In this document: positions 5,054 through 10,771 of the stretch, in pieces | Layout: each line of letters starts with the position of its first letter | Position numbering within the stretch: the stretch's first letter is position 1 | Assembly: GCA_003173915.1 (NCBI GenBank) | Contig: PPGL01000043.1 | Location: 1 to 10,771 of the forward strand | Direction: 5' to 3' | Source: Candidatus Levyibacteriota bacterium | GTDB taxonomy: Bacteria > Patescibacteria > Microgenomatia > Levybacterales > UBA12049 | DNA: 10,771 bases | The notes under the pieces: model-generated | What the model was told of the DNA's origin: nothing | Databases searched by the model: none | The model's input: the letters and a program-made list of their open reading frames with translations, nothing else | Made by a program: the position numbers and the translations under genes

Positions 5054-6319
5054 CTAAAGATTTTTTCCAAGTGTTTGTTCGATCCTCAAAAGTTGATTGT
5101 ATTTTGCTACTCTCTCTCCTCTATCTGGACCTCCAAATTTACACTCCTCCGAACCCGTGCCTACGGCAAAGTCAGCTGCAAAATCATCATTGCTTTCAGA
5201 TCCACGGTGAGATACAACGCTTTTAAATCCTGCTTTATGGGTTAGTTTTACTGCCTCAATTGTTTCAGTAACCGTTCCTATTTGATTGAGTTTAATTAGT
5301 ACACTATTAATCGCTTTTTCTTCAATTGCTTTTTGAATGCGTGTTACATTTGTAGTGACTAAATCGTCTCCAACGATTTGGTAAGACTTGCCAATTTTTA
5401 ATGTGAGATACCTCCATTCTTCCCATAATTCTTGGTCATGCATATCTTCGAAAGATGCAATAGGATATTTATCTGCCCAGGTGACAACTTTATGAGTCCA
5501 TTCGTGTGGCGTATACTCTTTTCCACCCTCGCTAATAAGTGTGTACATACCGTTTTTATAAAACTCAGATGAAGCGCCATCGATAGCAAGGTCAAATTGT
5601 TCGCCCATTTTATACCCTGCTTTCTCAACTGCTGAAATAACAAGTTCGAATCCTTCTTCATTTGATTGTAATTCTTGAGGGCAAAATGCCCCTTCAAAAC
5701 CTACCCCTGTTGCAAATCCTTTTCCATGTAAAATTTTTTCGAGTGTCATAAATATTTCACTTGCAGCACGGATTGTATCTGCAAATGATTCAAATGCGTT
5801 TTCTCTAGGAAGTATCATAAATTCTTGTAAATCAGTTGCCCAGTTGCCATGTTTGCCTCCTTCAACGAGAAGCACCATAGGACGAGGAATAGAAAATTTT
5901 TTTACGCCCGAAATATTTCCAATGTATTGATAAACAGGAAGATCATGATTTTTCGCTGCAGCTTTGCAGGCTGCCATAGATACCGCAAGCATTGCATTTG
6001 CGCCTAAGTTTGCTTTATTTGGTGTTCCATCTAATTGAATCATTTTCCTATCAAGAGAGGATTGATTGTCTACCTCTTGTCCAATAAGTGCTTTTGCAAT
6101 AGTAGTATTTACATGGGTAATTGCAGTATGAACACTTTTGCCGTGGAATTGTTTTTCGTCTTCATCTCGCAATTCTACTGCTTCGTGAGTGCCAGTAGAC
6201 GCTCCTGACGGAACAGCAGCTCGTCCTAAAACTCCGTTTGCTAACACTACATCTGCTTCTACGGTTGGATTTCCACGGGAATCAAGAATTTGTCTTGCAG
6301 TAATATGTTGAATTTTCAT
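5054..6319 (-). CDS. eno: Enolase (phosphopyruvate hydratase), divergent
   Basis: Enolase converts 2-phosphoglycerate to phosphoenolpyruvate and needs Mg2+. The 421 residues are near the usual 420-435. Catalytic positions are kept: the SGAST loop (39-43), GGKH (154-157), LQEFM (164-168) with Glu166, Glu209, Mg ligands Asp247, Glu291 and Asp318 (GDDL), Lys343 in LIKLNQIGT, His371-Arg372 and Lys394. Several normally invariant surroundings differ: GDEGGFAP reads GFEGAFCP (207-214), INGG reads VEGG (152-155), DVAASEF reads DGASSEF (247-253), and SHRSGET reads SHRGSES (370-376). PDRGERVAKYN (398-408) resembles, from memory, enolases of Patescibacteria. The ATG overlaps the pyk TGA by four bases (ATGA), and GAGG (6327-6330) lies 7 bases upstream, so translation is coupled to pyk and also directly initiated. 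Confidence 0.95.
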   Translation of the reverse strand: MKIQHITARQILDSRGNPTVEADVVLANGVLGRAAVPSGASTGTHEAVELRDEDEKQFHGKSVHTAITHVNTTIAKALIGQEVDNQSSLDRKMIQLDGTPNKANLGANAMLAVSMAACKAAAKNHDLPVYQYIGNISGVKKFSIPRPMVLLVEGGKHGNWATDLQEFMILPRENAFESFADTIRAASEIFMTLEKILHGKGFATGVGFEGAFCPQELQSNEEGFELVISAVEKAGYKMGEQFDLAIDGASSEFYKNGMYTLISEGGKEYTPHEWTHKVVTWADKYPIASFEDMHDQELWEEWRYLTLKIGKSYQIVGDDLVTTNVTRIQKAIEEKAINSVLIKLNQIGTVTETIEAVKLTHKAGFKSVVSHRGSESNDDFAADFAVGTGSEECKFGGPDRGERVAKYNQLLRIEQTLGKNL

Positions 6320-7770
6320 ATCATTTCCTCAGTATAAAAATCTTTTGCTTGAGAAACGTGTATTGTATTTGTGTGCCCTGCTTTTCCTGGGTGTTTGCCT
6401 GTAATCAAAACTATTCTAGCATTATTTTCAATTTCATGTTTGTGAAGTATGTCACGAATCAGATGTATATATGTAAGGCTATGTGTATCAGTAATTTTTT
6501 CTAAATAAAATGCTTTTATGCCCCAGGTAAGTGCAAGTTGTCTGCAAACAATTTTCGAATCACTGACTGCAATAAGGGTTGCCTTAGGTCTATATGCCGC
6601 AAGGCGAAATGCTGTTTTTCCTGTTGCTGTTTGTGCAAAAACTATTTTTGCTTGTAACTGGTTAACAATTACTGCTGCTGCCGCATCAATTGCAGAAGTG
6701 AAATCATCGGTATGTTCAAGTTGCGGTAGAACATAATTATTTGTTTTTGCTCGCAAATATTTTTCAGTATGTTTTATTATTTTATTCATCATTGACACAG
6801 CTTTTACTGGGTGTTTGCCAGCTGCTGTCTCACCTGAAAGCATCACGGCGTCAACTTCGTCAAGTACACCTGTTGCTACATCGTTCACTTCAGCACGTGT
6901 TGGTTCGGGATTTGTTATCATAGATTCAAGCATTTGTGTTGCAATGATAACTGGTGTATTATGTTTTCTTGCTAGAGCAATTATTTCTCTTTGAATAATG
7001 GGAACTTCCTCTTGCCCCAATTCGACAGCCAAATCTCCCCGAGCAACCATTACAGCATCAGATTCATGAATAATATCTTCCAGTTCGTTTACCGCTGCTT
7101 TTGTTTCAATTTTTGCAATAATTCTGGGTTTATTGCGTGCATTGTCTAGCATTTTTTTAACTGCAATAATGTCTTTTGCTTTTTGCACAAAAGAAATAGC
7201 AATATAATCAACCCCATTTTTTAGCCCAAATGCCAAATCTTTTTCGTCTTTTTCTGTTAAGGACATATTTGGTAATTGCGTTTCAGGAATATTTATTCCT
7301 TTGTGTGTCCGTATTTCTCCTCCTTCAACAACATGGCATATAGCAAAGTCTTTATTTGAAGTAACTACGTTTAATCGAATAATGCCATCGTTAATAAATA
7401 TTGGATCTCCTGGTTTGAGAAAAGGAAATATATTTTCCTGAACAGGAATGCCTTTTCCATCTTGATTTTCTCCATATTGCAGTCTTACTTCTTCTCCACG
7501 GTGAATAATAATAGGACTTGAGAGTGTACCGACACGAATCTTTGGCCCTTGTAAATCTTGAACAATTGCAATTGGCACATTCCTTTCTTTTTCTAGTGCT
7601 CGGATTATAGTAATATTTTTTAGATGATCTTCATGTGTTCCGTGAGAGAAATTAAGACGAACAGCATTCATGCCATGAAGAAAAAGTTCTGTAATAATTT
7701 CTGATGTTGATGAAGAAGGATCAAGTGTCGCTAGAATTTTTGTTTTTTTATAAGTCTGCCTAGAATCCAT
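6316..7770 (-). CDS. pyk: Pyruvate kinase, predicted K+-independent type
   Basis: Pyruvate kinase makes pyruvate and ATP from phosphoenolpyruvate and ADP. From ATG 7770 the product is 484 residues: KTKILATLDPSSS (9-21, usually TxGPASS), VRLNFSHG (37-44), LQGPKIRVG (73-81) opening the B domain (about 82-180), AISFVQKA (191-198), catalytic Lys220 and Mg ligand Glu222 in IIAKIE, MVARGDLAVE (241-250) with Mg ligand Asp246, IATQMLESM (276-284), PTRAEVNDVA (290-299), DAVMLSGETAAG (307-318) and a C-terminal domain with TATGKTAFRLAAYRP (381-395). The Leu-Gln-...-Lys-...-Val set at 73-80 is the known signature of K+-independent enzymes. The frame is open back to a TTG at 7818, but that adds a 16-residue hydrophobic extension lying across the promoter, so ATG 7770 is preferred. 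It heads the pyk-eno-gpmA operon. Confidence 0.93.
   Translation of the reverse strand: MDSRQTYKKTKILATLDPSSSTSEIITELFLHGMNAVRLNFSHGTHEDHLKNITIIRALEKERNVPIAIVQDLQGPKIRVGTLSSPIIIHRGEEVRLQYGENQDGKGIPVQENIFPFLKPGDPIFINDGIIRLNVVTSNKDFAICHVVEGGEIRTHKGINIPETQLPNMSLTEKDEKDLAFGLKNGVDYIAISFVQKAKDIIAVKKMLDNARNKPRIIAKIETKAAVNELEDIIHESDAVMVARGDLAVELGQEEVPIIQREIIALARKHNTPVIIATQMLESMITNPEPTRAEVNDVATGVLDEVDAVMLSGETAAGKHPVKAVSMMNKIIKHTEKYLRAKTNNYVLPQLEHTDDFTSAIDAAAAVIVNQLQAKIVFAQTATGKTAFRLAAYRPKATLIAVSDSKIVCRQLALTWGIKAFYLEKITDTHSLTYIHLIRDILHKHEIENNARIVLITGKHPGKAGHTNTIHVSQAKDFYTEEMI
6327..6330 (-). promoter_or_regulatory. Shine-Dalgarno site of eno inside the pyk 3' end
   Basis: GAGG, seven bases before the eno ATG, lies within the last pyk codons (ACT GAG GAA ATG ATA TGA). 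It supports ATG 6319 as the eno start. It also shows that internal operon genes here use ribosome-binding sites, unlike the leaderless first genes. Confidence 0.65.
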
Positions 7771-7780
7771 ACAGAAATAC

Positions 7781-7809
7781 AGAATAACAAATTTATTTTC
7801 CTTAGTAAA
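7781..7809 (-). promoter_or_regulatory. Promoter of the pyk-eno-gpmA operon
   Basis: On the minus strand TTTACT (7804-7809), a 17-base spacer and TATTCT (7781-7786) form a moderate promoter (four of six matches each). The predicted start of transcription is about 7774, leaving a leader of about four bases before ATG 7770. No ribosome-binding site precedes that ATG. Confidence 0.5.
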
Positions 7810-7851
7810 GATAAACAAATATTGCTATCTCAATTGTACTTATGTCTGTAA

Positions 7852-8715
7852 TTACTGAGAAAGACGAAGTCCTGCAATAACCATAATAATTGCAGCAATA
7901 ATGCGAATCATATAAATTTTTGCAGAATGTTTTTCGAGTAACTTTGGCCAAAAAATAGACGCTCCCATTGCTAAAAACATTGAAATAGGAATTGATAAAA
8001 TTGCCGAGGTAATTCCGACATTTGTTTGCGTTGCTTTATTTGCAGCAAGTGTCCCAATTGTTCCAAGAAGTGCAACAATAAAAAGAAACGGAATATTGGA
8101 TGGCTTGATTTTTTTCATATCTTTTTTGAAAAGCAAAACTGTAGGAAGAAGGAAAAATTGTCCAATGACTTGTGTCCAAAGTGTTGTTTCCCAATAACCA
8201 TTTACAGCAATAGATTTTTTTATGAAAATTCCCATAAGCGATATAATAATCATCGTAAATAATGCTAACAAAATTGGAGGTTTGATAAATGATTTCGGAG
8301 AAAATTTTTCATCCATTGTGAGAAAAACTCCTGCAAAAAATAATATGATAATCAATATATATTGTTGTGGAGTAAGAAATTCACCAGCAAAAAATGTAGC
8401 AAGTACTACAGCAAAAACTGTTCTAATATTAAACAGTGGTGACAAAATTGAAACATCAAGTAGATACAATATAAGAACATTTAACATATTTGTAGCTGCA
8501 TAAAAAAAAGAGGCACTTAGCATCATAGGAGTTTCTTTTGGAAGTCCGACATGATTTATGATTGCAATAGGAATTGTTGTGCAAAGAATTAGAAATGACC
8601 AAATAAAAGAATACATCCATGGATTTTTTACAGAATGCTTTATAGCAATTTTCCCAACAAACACTTCAATTCCATAAAAAATGCTTGCAATCCAGGCAAA
8701 AAAGATAAATGACAT
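7852..8715 (-). CDS. EamA/DMT-superfamily transporter, ten predicted membrane helices
   Basis: An integral membrane protein of 287 residues with two repeated five-helix halves, as in EamA-domain members of the drug/metabolite transporter superfamily. Approximate helices are 3-21, 33-52, 63-85, 89-110, 118-134, 147-165, 176-196, 207-225, 232-254 and 265-283. The helix-4 region (SILSPLFNIRTVFAVVLATFFAGE) and helix-9 region (VGITSAILSIPISMFLAMGAS) carry the typical EamA pattern of a Pro-containing helix preceding a small-residue-rich stretch. The substrate cannot be read from sequence: members move amino acids, nucleotide sugars, drugs or vitamins. The ATG lies only three bases after the yjbQ stop, with no clear ribosome-binding site, so it is probably co-transcribed and translationally coupled with yjbQ. 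No terminator is evident between its TAA and the pyk promoter. Confidence 0.85.
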   Translation of the reverse strand: MSFIFFAWIASIFYGIEVFVGKIAIKHSVKNPWMYSFIWSFLILCTTIPIAIINHVGLPKETPMMLSASFFYAATNMLNVLILYLLDVSILSPLFNIRTVFAVVLATFFAGEFLTPQQYILIIILFFAGVFLTMDEKFSPKSFIKPPILLALFTMIIISLMGIFIKKSIAVNGYWETTLWTQVIGQFFLLPTVLLFKKDMKKIKPSNIPFLFIVALLGTIGTLAANKATQTNVGITSAILSIPISMFLAMGASIFWPKLLEKHSAKIYMIRIIAAIIMVIAGLRLSQ

Positions 8716-8718
8716 AGA

Positions 8719-9120
8719 TTAAGAATGTTCTTCAAGTAAAGAAACTGTTACTTCTCTATGTCTTGGTCCGTCAAATTCAACAAGGACAACTCGTTGCCAC
8801 ATTCCAAGAACTAATTGACCATTTTTCATTGGAATGCTAACAGATGGTCCAATAATTGCTGAAAGAATGTGATCTGGTACATGCGCTGGATTGTGTGGAT
8901 GTCTAAAATGTAATTTGGGCATTATGGCGCGAAGGGTGTCCAGTAAATCTAAATCTGTCCCTGCATCTAAATCCATAATAGTAATTGCGCACGTTGTATG
9001 AGATGCATATATGATACAAATACCATTTTGCATTTGTTTTTCTGAAACAAATGCCTCAATAGTATCTGTTATATCAATTACCTCGTCTTTTTTGTGCGTT
9101 GCAACAGAAAATGTTTTCAT
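8719..9120 (-). CDS. yjbQ: YjbQ/UPF0047 family protein (secondary thiamine-phosphate synthase type)
   Basis: A small cytoplasmic protein of 133 residues, close to the family's usual 130-140. E. coli YjbQ has been reported to have a weak side activity making thiamine phosphate; the real physiological role of the family is not settled. The family pattern is clear: GICIIYASHTTCAITI (33-48) with the conserved His41-Thr-Thr, an acidic segment MDLDAGTDLDLLDTL (49-63), NPAHVPDHILSAIIGPSVSIP (77-97) with conserved histidines and GPS, then LGMWQ (105-109) and VEFDGPRHREV (114-124). ATG 9120 is chosen because the family begins there and the -10 box ends six bases upstream. It is the first gene of a pair with the EamA transporter and is divergent from the P-type ATPase gene, with only 70 bases between their start codons. 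Confidence 0.92.
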   Translation of the reverse strand: MKTFSVATHKKDEVIDITDTIEAFVSEKQMQNGICIIYASHTTCAITIMDLDAGTDLDLLDTLRAIMPKLHFRHPHNPAHVPDHILSAIIGPSVSIPMKNGQLVLGMWQRVVLVEFDGPRHREVTVSLLEEHS

Positions 9121-9126
9121 ACTTTT

Positions 9127-9156
9127 ATCATAGCAAAAAACGTGTAAAAATGTGAA
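9127..9156 (-). promoter_or_regulatory. Leaderless promoter of yjbQ
   Basis: On the minus strand TTCACA (9151-9156, five of six to consensus), an 18-base spacer and TATGAT (9127-9132) preceded by TGC (9133-9135) give a -35 plus extended -10. Six bases separate the hexamer from the ATG at 9120, so the predicted first transcribed base is the A of ATG. The layout is the same as at rarA. Confidence 0.65.
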
Positions 9157-9161
9157 AAAGC

Positions 9162-9170
9162 TGATACACT
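9162..9170 (+). promoter_or_regulatory. Extended -10 promoter of the P-type ATPase gene
   Basis: TGA-TACACT (TG at 9162-9163, hexamer 9165-9170) predicts transcription from about 9177 and a leader of about 14 bases. AGG at 9178-9180 may act as a weak ribosome-binding site. No -35 is seen. It lies just beyond the -35 of the divergent yjbQ promoter, so the two polymerases would compete for the same stretch. Confidence 0.45.
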
Positions 9171-9190
9171 AATTTTTAGGTTCGCTTCCT

Positions 9191-10771
9191 ATGGAACAAC
9201 ACGATACGCGCCAGTTGCTGAAAGATTCCTCTCTTTGGGGAACTTCATTTGATTCTGTTCTCACAACTGTTGGTTCTCGTCTCTCCGGTCTCACACAAGA
9301 AGAAGTTGTCAGTCAGCAACAAAAGTATGGGAAAAATGTTCTTGCCCAGCGGAAGACAAATACAGTTACTATGCTTTTACGTCAATTCACTGGAAATCCT
9401 TTGATTGTTGTATTGGCAATTGCAACATTTGTTTCTTTTCTTTTGGGGCAACAAGTCAGTTCATACTATATTTTTGGAATGATTCTTGTGAGTGTTTTTT
9501 TAGGATTTTGGAATGAGTACGGCGCAGAAAAAACAATCAATAATCTTTTAAAAAAAATTTCCCCGACTGCTTTTGTTTTACGAAATGATGACAAACAAGA
9601 AGTTCCAGTAACAGAACTTGCAATCGGAGATATTGTTTTACTTTCTCAAGGAAGTATTATTCCAGCAGATCTTCGCATTATTGCTTCGAAAAATTTAGAA
9701 GTGAATGAATCAGCACTTACTGGAGAATCCAAGACGGTTTTTAAAACCAGTGAAAAACTCGAAAAAGTTCCAACAACGATTGGAGATATTTCCAATATGG
9801 CGTTTATGGGTACGTCTGTAGATAGTGGATTTGCAAAGGGGGTTGTTGTTGGAATAGGGAAAAGTACACAGTTTGGAAGTATTGCGAAAAGCGCACTGTA
9901 TGTTAAACCAACAACTGATTTTGAGAAAGGATTGGCTAGATTTGGCAAGCTTTTAGTACAAGTTATTTTATTATTAACACTTGCAATTTTTTCTATTAAT
10001 GCGCTTCTTGGAAGAAAATTTCTTGATTCACTTCTTTTTGCTCTTGCAATTGCGGTTGGTCTTACTCCAGAGCTTTTGCCTGTTATAGTTACCGTAAGTC
10101 TTTCTCATGGAGCGGGCAAACTTGCAAAGAAAAAAGTTATAGCGAAGCAACTGATTGCCATAGAAAATTTGGGCAATATGGATGTGTTATGTACAGACAA
10201 AACAGGCACACTGACAGAAGGAAATATTGAGCTCATGGATATGCTAAATATTCACGGACAAAAAGATACCTCGCTTCTTCTTCCTGCAATGCTTTGTAAC
10301 ACTGCCCTTGTGCACCATAAAGTCATTGGAAATGGAATAGATGCTGCAATTTGGAAATATGCGCAAAAAAATGATATTCATATTCATCCACAAGTGGAAA
10401 AAATTGCGGAAGAACCATTTGATTTTGACAGAAAAGCGATGTATGCAGTGATACAAGAAGGAGAAAAAACAACACTTATTGTTAAGGGTGCTCCAAATAT
10501 GGTTTTGCCCATGTGTACAGAAAAAGCGCATAAAAAAACATTTTCTGAAACGTTTGACAATCTTAGCAAACAAGGACTACGCGCTGTGGCAATTGCAACA
10601 AAAATAGTGACAAAAAAAGAAGCCTATTCGTGGCATGATGTCAAAGATATGGAGTTTGTTGGGTATCTTACGTTTCTTGACATCCCAAAAAGTACTGCAA
10701 AAGAAGCGCTTGCCAAACTTGCACGACTTAATGTGGCGGTAAAAGTTGTAACTGGAGATAATGAAGTCGTC
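9191..10771 (+). CDS. mgtA: Mg2+-transporting P-type ATPase, MgtA/MgtB (P3B) type, C-terminus outside window
   Basis: P3B ATPases bring Mg2+ into the cell at the cost of ATP. 527 codons are visible, open to the window edge; full-length relatives have about 850-900 residues. In order: a cation-ATPase N-terminal domain (about 20-66, GLTQEEVVSQQQKYGKN), membrane helices 1-2 (about 71-108), actuator-domain TGES (177-180), helices 3-4 (about 254-305) with TPELLP (292-297), the phosphorylation motif DKTGTLT with Asp336, the nucleotide-binding domain with KGAP, and the start of the hinge motif TGDNE (521-525). The stretch GLTPELLPVIVT through AIENLGNMDVLCTDKTGTLT is very close to MgtA, and TPE(M/L)LP in helix 4 is diagnostic of the Mg2+ group as opposed to Ca2+ (PEGLP) or heavy-metal (CPC/SPC) pumps. 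ATG 9191 is the only start after an in-frame TAA at 9170. It is divergent from yjbQ. Confidence 0.88.
   Translation, partial: MEQHDTRQLLKDSSLWGTSFDSVLTTVGSRLSGLTQEEVVSQQQKYGKNVLAQRKTNTVTMLLRQFTGNPLIVVLAIATFVSFLLGQQVSSYYIFGMILVSVFLGFWNEYGAEKTINNLLKKISPTAFVLRNDDKQEVPVTELAIGDIVLLSQGSIIPADLRIIASKNLEVNESALTGESKTVFKTSEKLEKVPTTIGDISNMAFMGTSVDSGFAKGVVVGIGKSTQFGSIAKSALYVKPTTDFEKGLARFGKLLVQVILLLTLAIFSINALLGRKFLDSLLFALAIAVGLTPELLPVIVTVSLSHGAGKLAKKKVIAKQLIAIENLGNMDVLCTDKTGTLTEGNIELMDMLNIHGQKDTSLLLPAMLCNTALVHHKVIGNGIDAAIWKYAQKNDIHIHPQVEKIAEEPFDFDRKAMYAVIQEGEKTTLIVKGAPNMVLPMCTEKAHKKTFSETFDNLSKQGLRAVAIATKIVTKKEAYSWHDVKDMEFVGYLTFLDIPKSTAKEALAKLARLNVAVKVVTGDNEVV

Noticed and set aside
5047..5070. TTG start giving gpmA eight extra residues
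   Set aside because: It would overlap the end of eno by 17 bases and has no better ribosome-binding site. Family members start just before LVLVRHG.
7771..7818. Sixteen-codon TTG-start extension of pyruvate kinase
   Set aside because: The family's N-terminus begins close to KTKI. The extension is hydrophobic (FVILYFC) and coincides with the -35/-10 boxes of the operon promoter.
9646..10573. Minus-strand frames of about 60-110 codons inside the P-type ATPase gene
   Set aside because: They lie wholly antisense to a gene with full P-type ATPase motifs, have no ribosome-binding site, and match nothing.
1..10771. Alternative genetic code with TGA as glycine (as in Gracilibacteria/SR1)
   Set aside because: rarA and pyk end naturally in TGA at family-typical lengths, eno starts at the pyk TGA, and no gene contains an in-frame TGA at a conserved position.
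1..10771. CRISPR array, tRNA, rRNA, insertion sequence or defence island
   Set aside because: No regularly spaced direct repeats, tRNA-like cloverleaf, rRNA stretch or transposase/integrase motif was seen on either strand. The genes are housekeeping, transport and surface types.

Overview
The window looks like ordinary chromosome from a small-genome, AT-rich bacterium. By eye it is about 35-40% G+C; I did not count. Genes are tightly packed with very short leaders, and the translation code is standard: rarA and pyk end in TGA and no gene needs TGA read as an amino acid. The enolase and phosphoglycerate mutase are divergent, there is a lone class E/F-like sortase, and several genes appear leaderless. 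Together these suggest a Candidate Phyla Radiation (Patescibacteria) member. That is an inference from style, not a proven placement.

Layout. Positions 1-65 carry the last codons of a plus-strand gene. rarA (AAA+ replication/recombination ATPase, +) follows from 136. A palindromic intergenic repeat (1345-1426) separates it from a convergent 408-residue unknown protein with a possible Rossmann/methyltransferase-like fold (-). A divergent promoter region leads to a small acidic coiled-coil protein (+, 2755-3279). Convergent to that lies a minus-strand surface module: a 61-residue exported Thr/Pro-rich peptide ending in an APATG motif, then a membrane-anchored sortase. Next on the minus strand is a lower-glycolysis operon, pyk-eno-gpmA, closed by a hairpin terminator. 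Upstream of it is a second minus-strand pair, yjbQ plus a ten-helix EamA/DMT transporter. Divergent from yjbQ is the start of an MgtA/MgtB-type P-type ATPase (+), cut by the window end.

How it works together. gpmA, eno and pyk carry out the last three steps of glycolysis, 3-phosphoglycerate to pyruvate with one ATP. They are encoded in reverse pathway order with a 4-nt stop/start overlap (pyk/eno) and a 7-nt gap (eno/gpmA). The small exported peptide and the sortase may be substrate and enzyme. Genes at the head of transcripts (rarA, yjbQ, and nearly the 174-residue protein and pyk) have a -10 box placed so that transcription would start at or within a few bases of the ATG. The internal gene eno and the small exported peptide instead have clear Shine-Dalgarno sequences.

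I found no CRISPR array, tRNA, rRNA, insertion sequence or phage gene, and no obvious new defence system. The points most worth checking are the leaderless promoter pattern, the phosphoglycerate mutase that lacks its second catalytic histidine, the K+-independence signature of the pyruvate kinase, and the APATG peptide/sortase pair.
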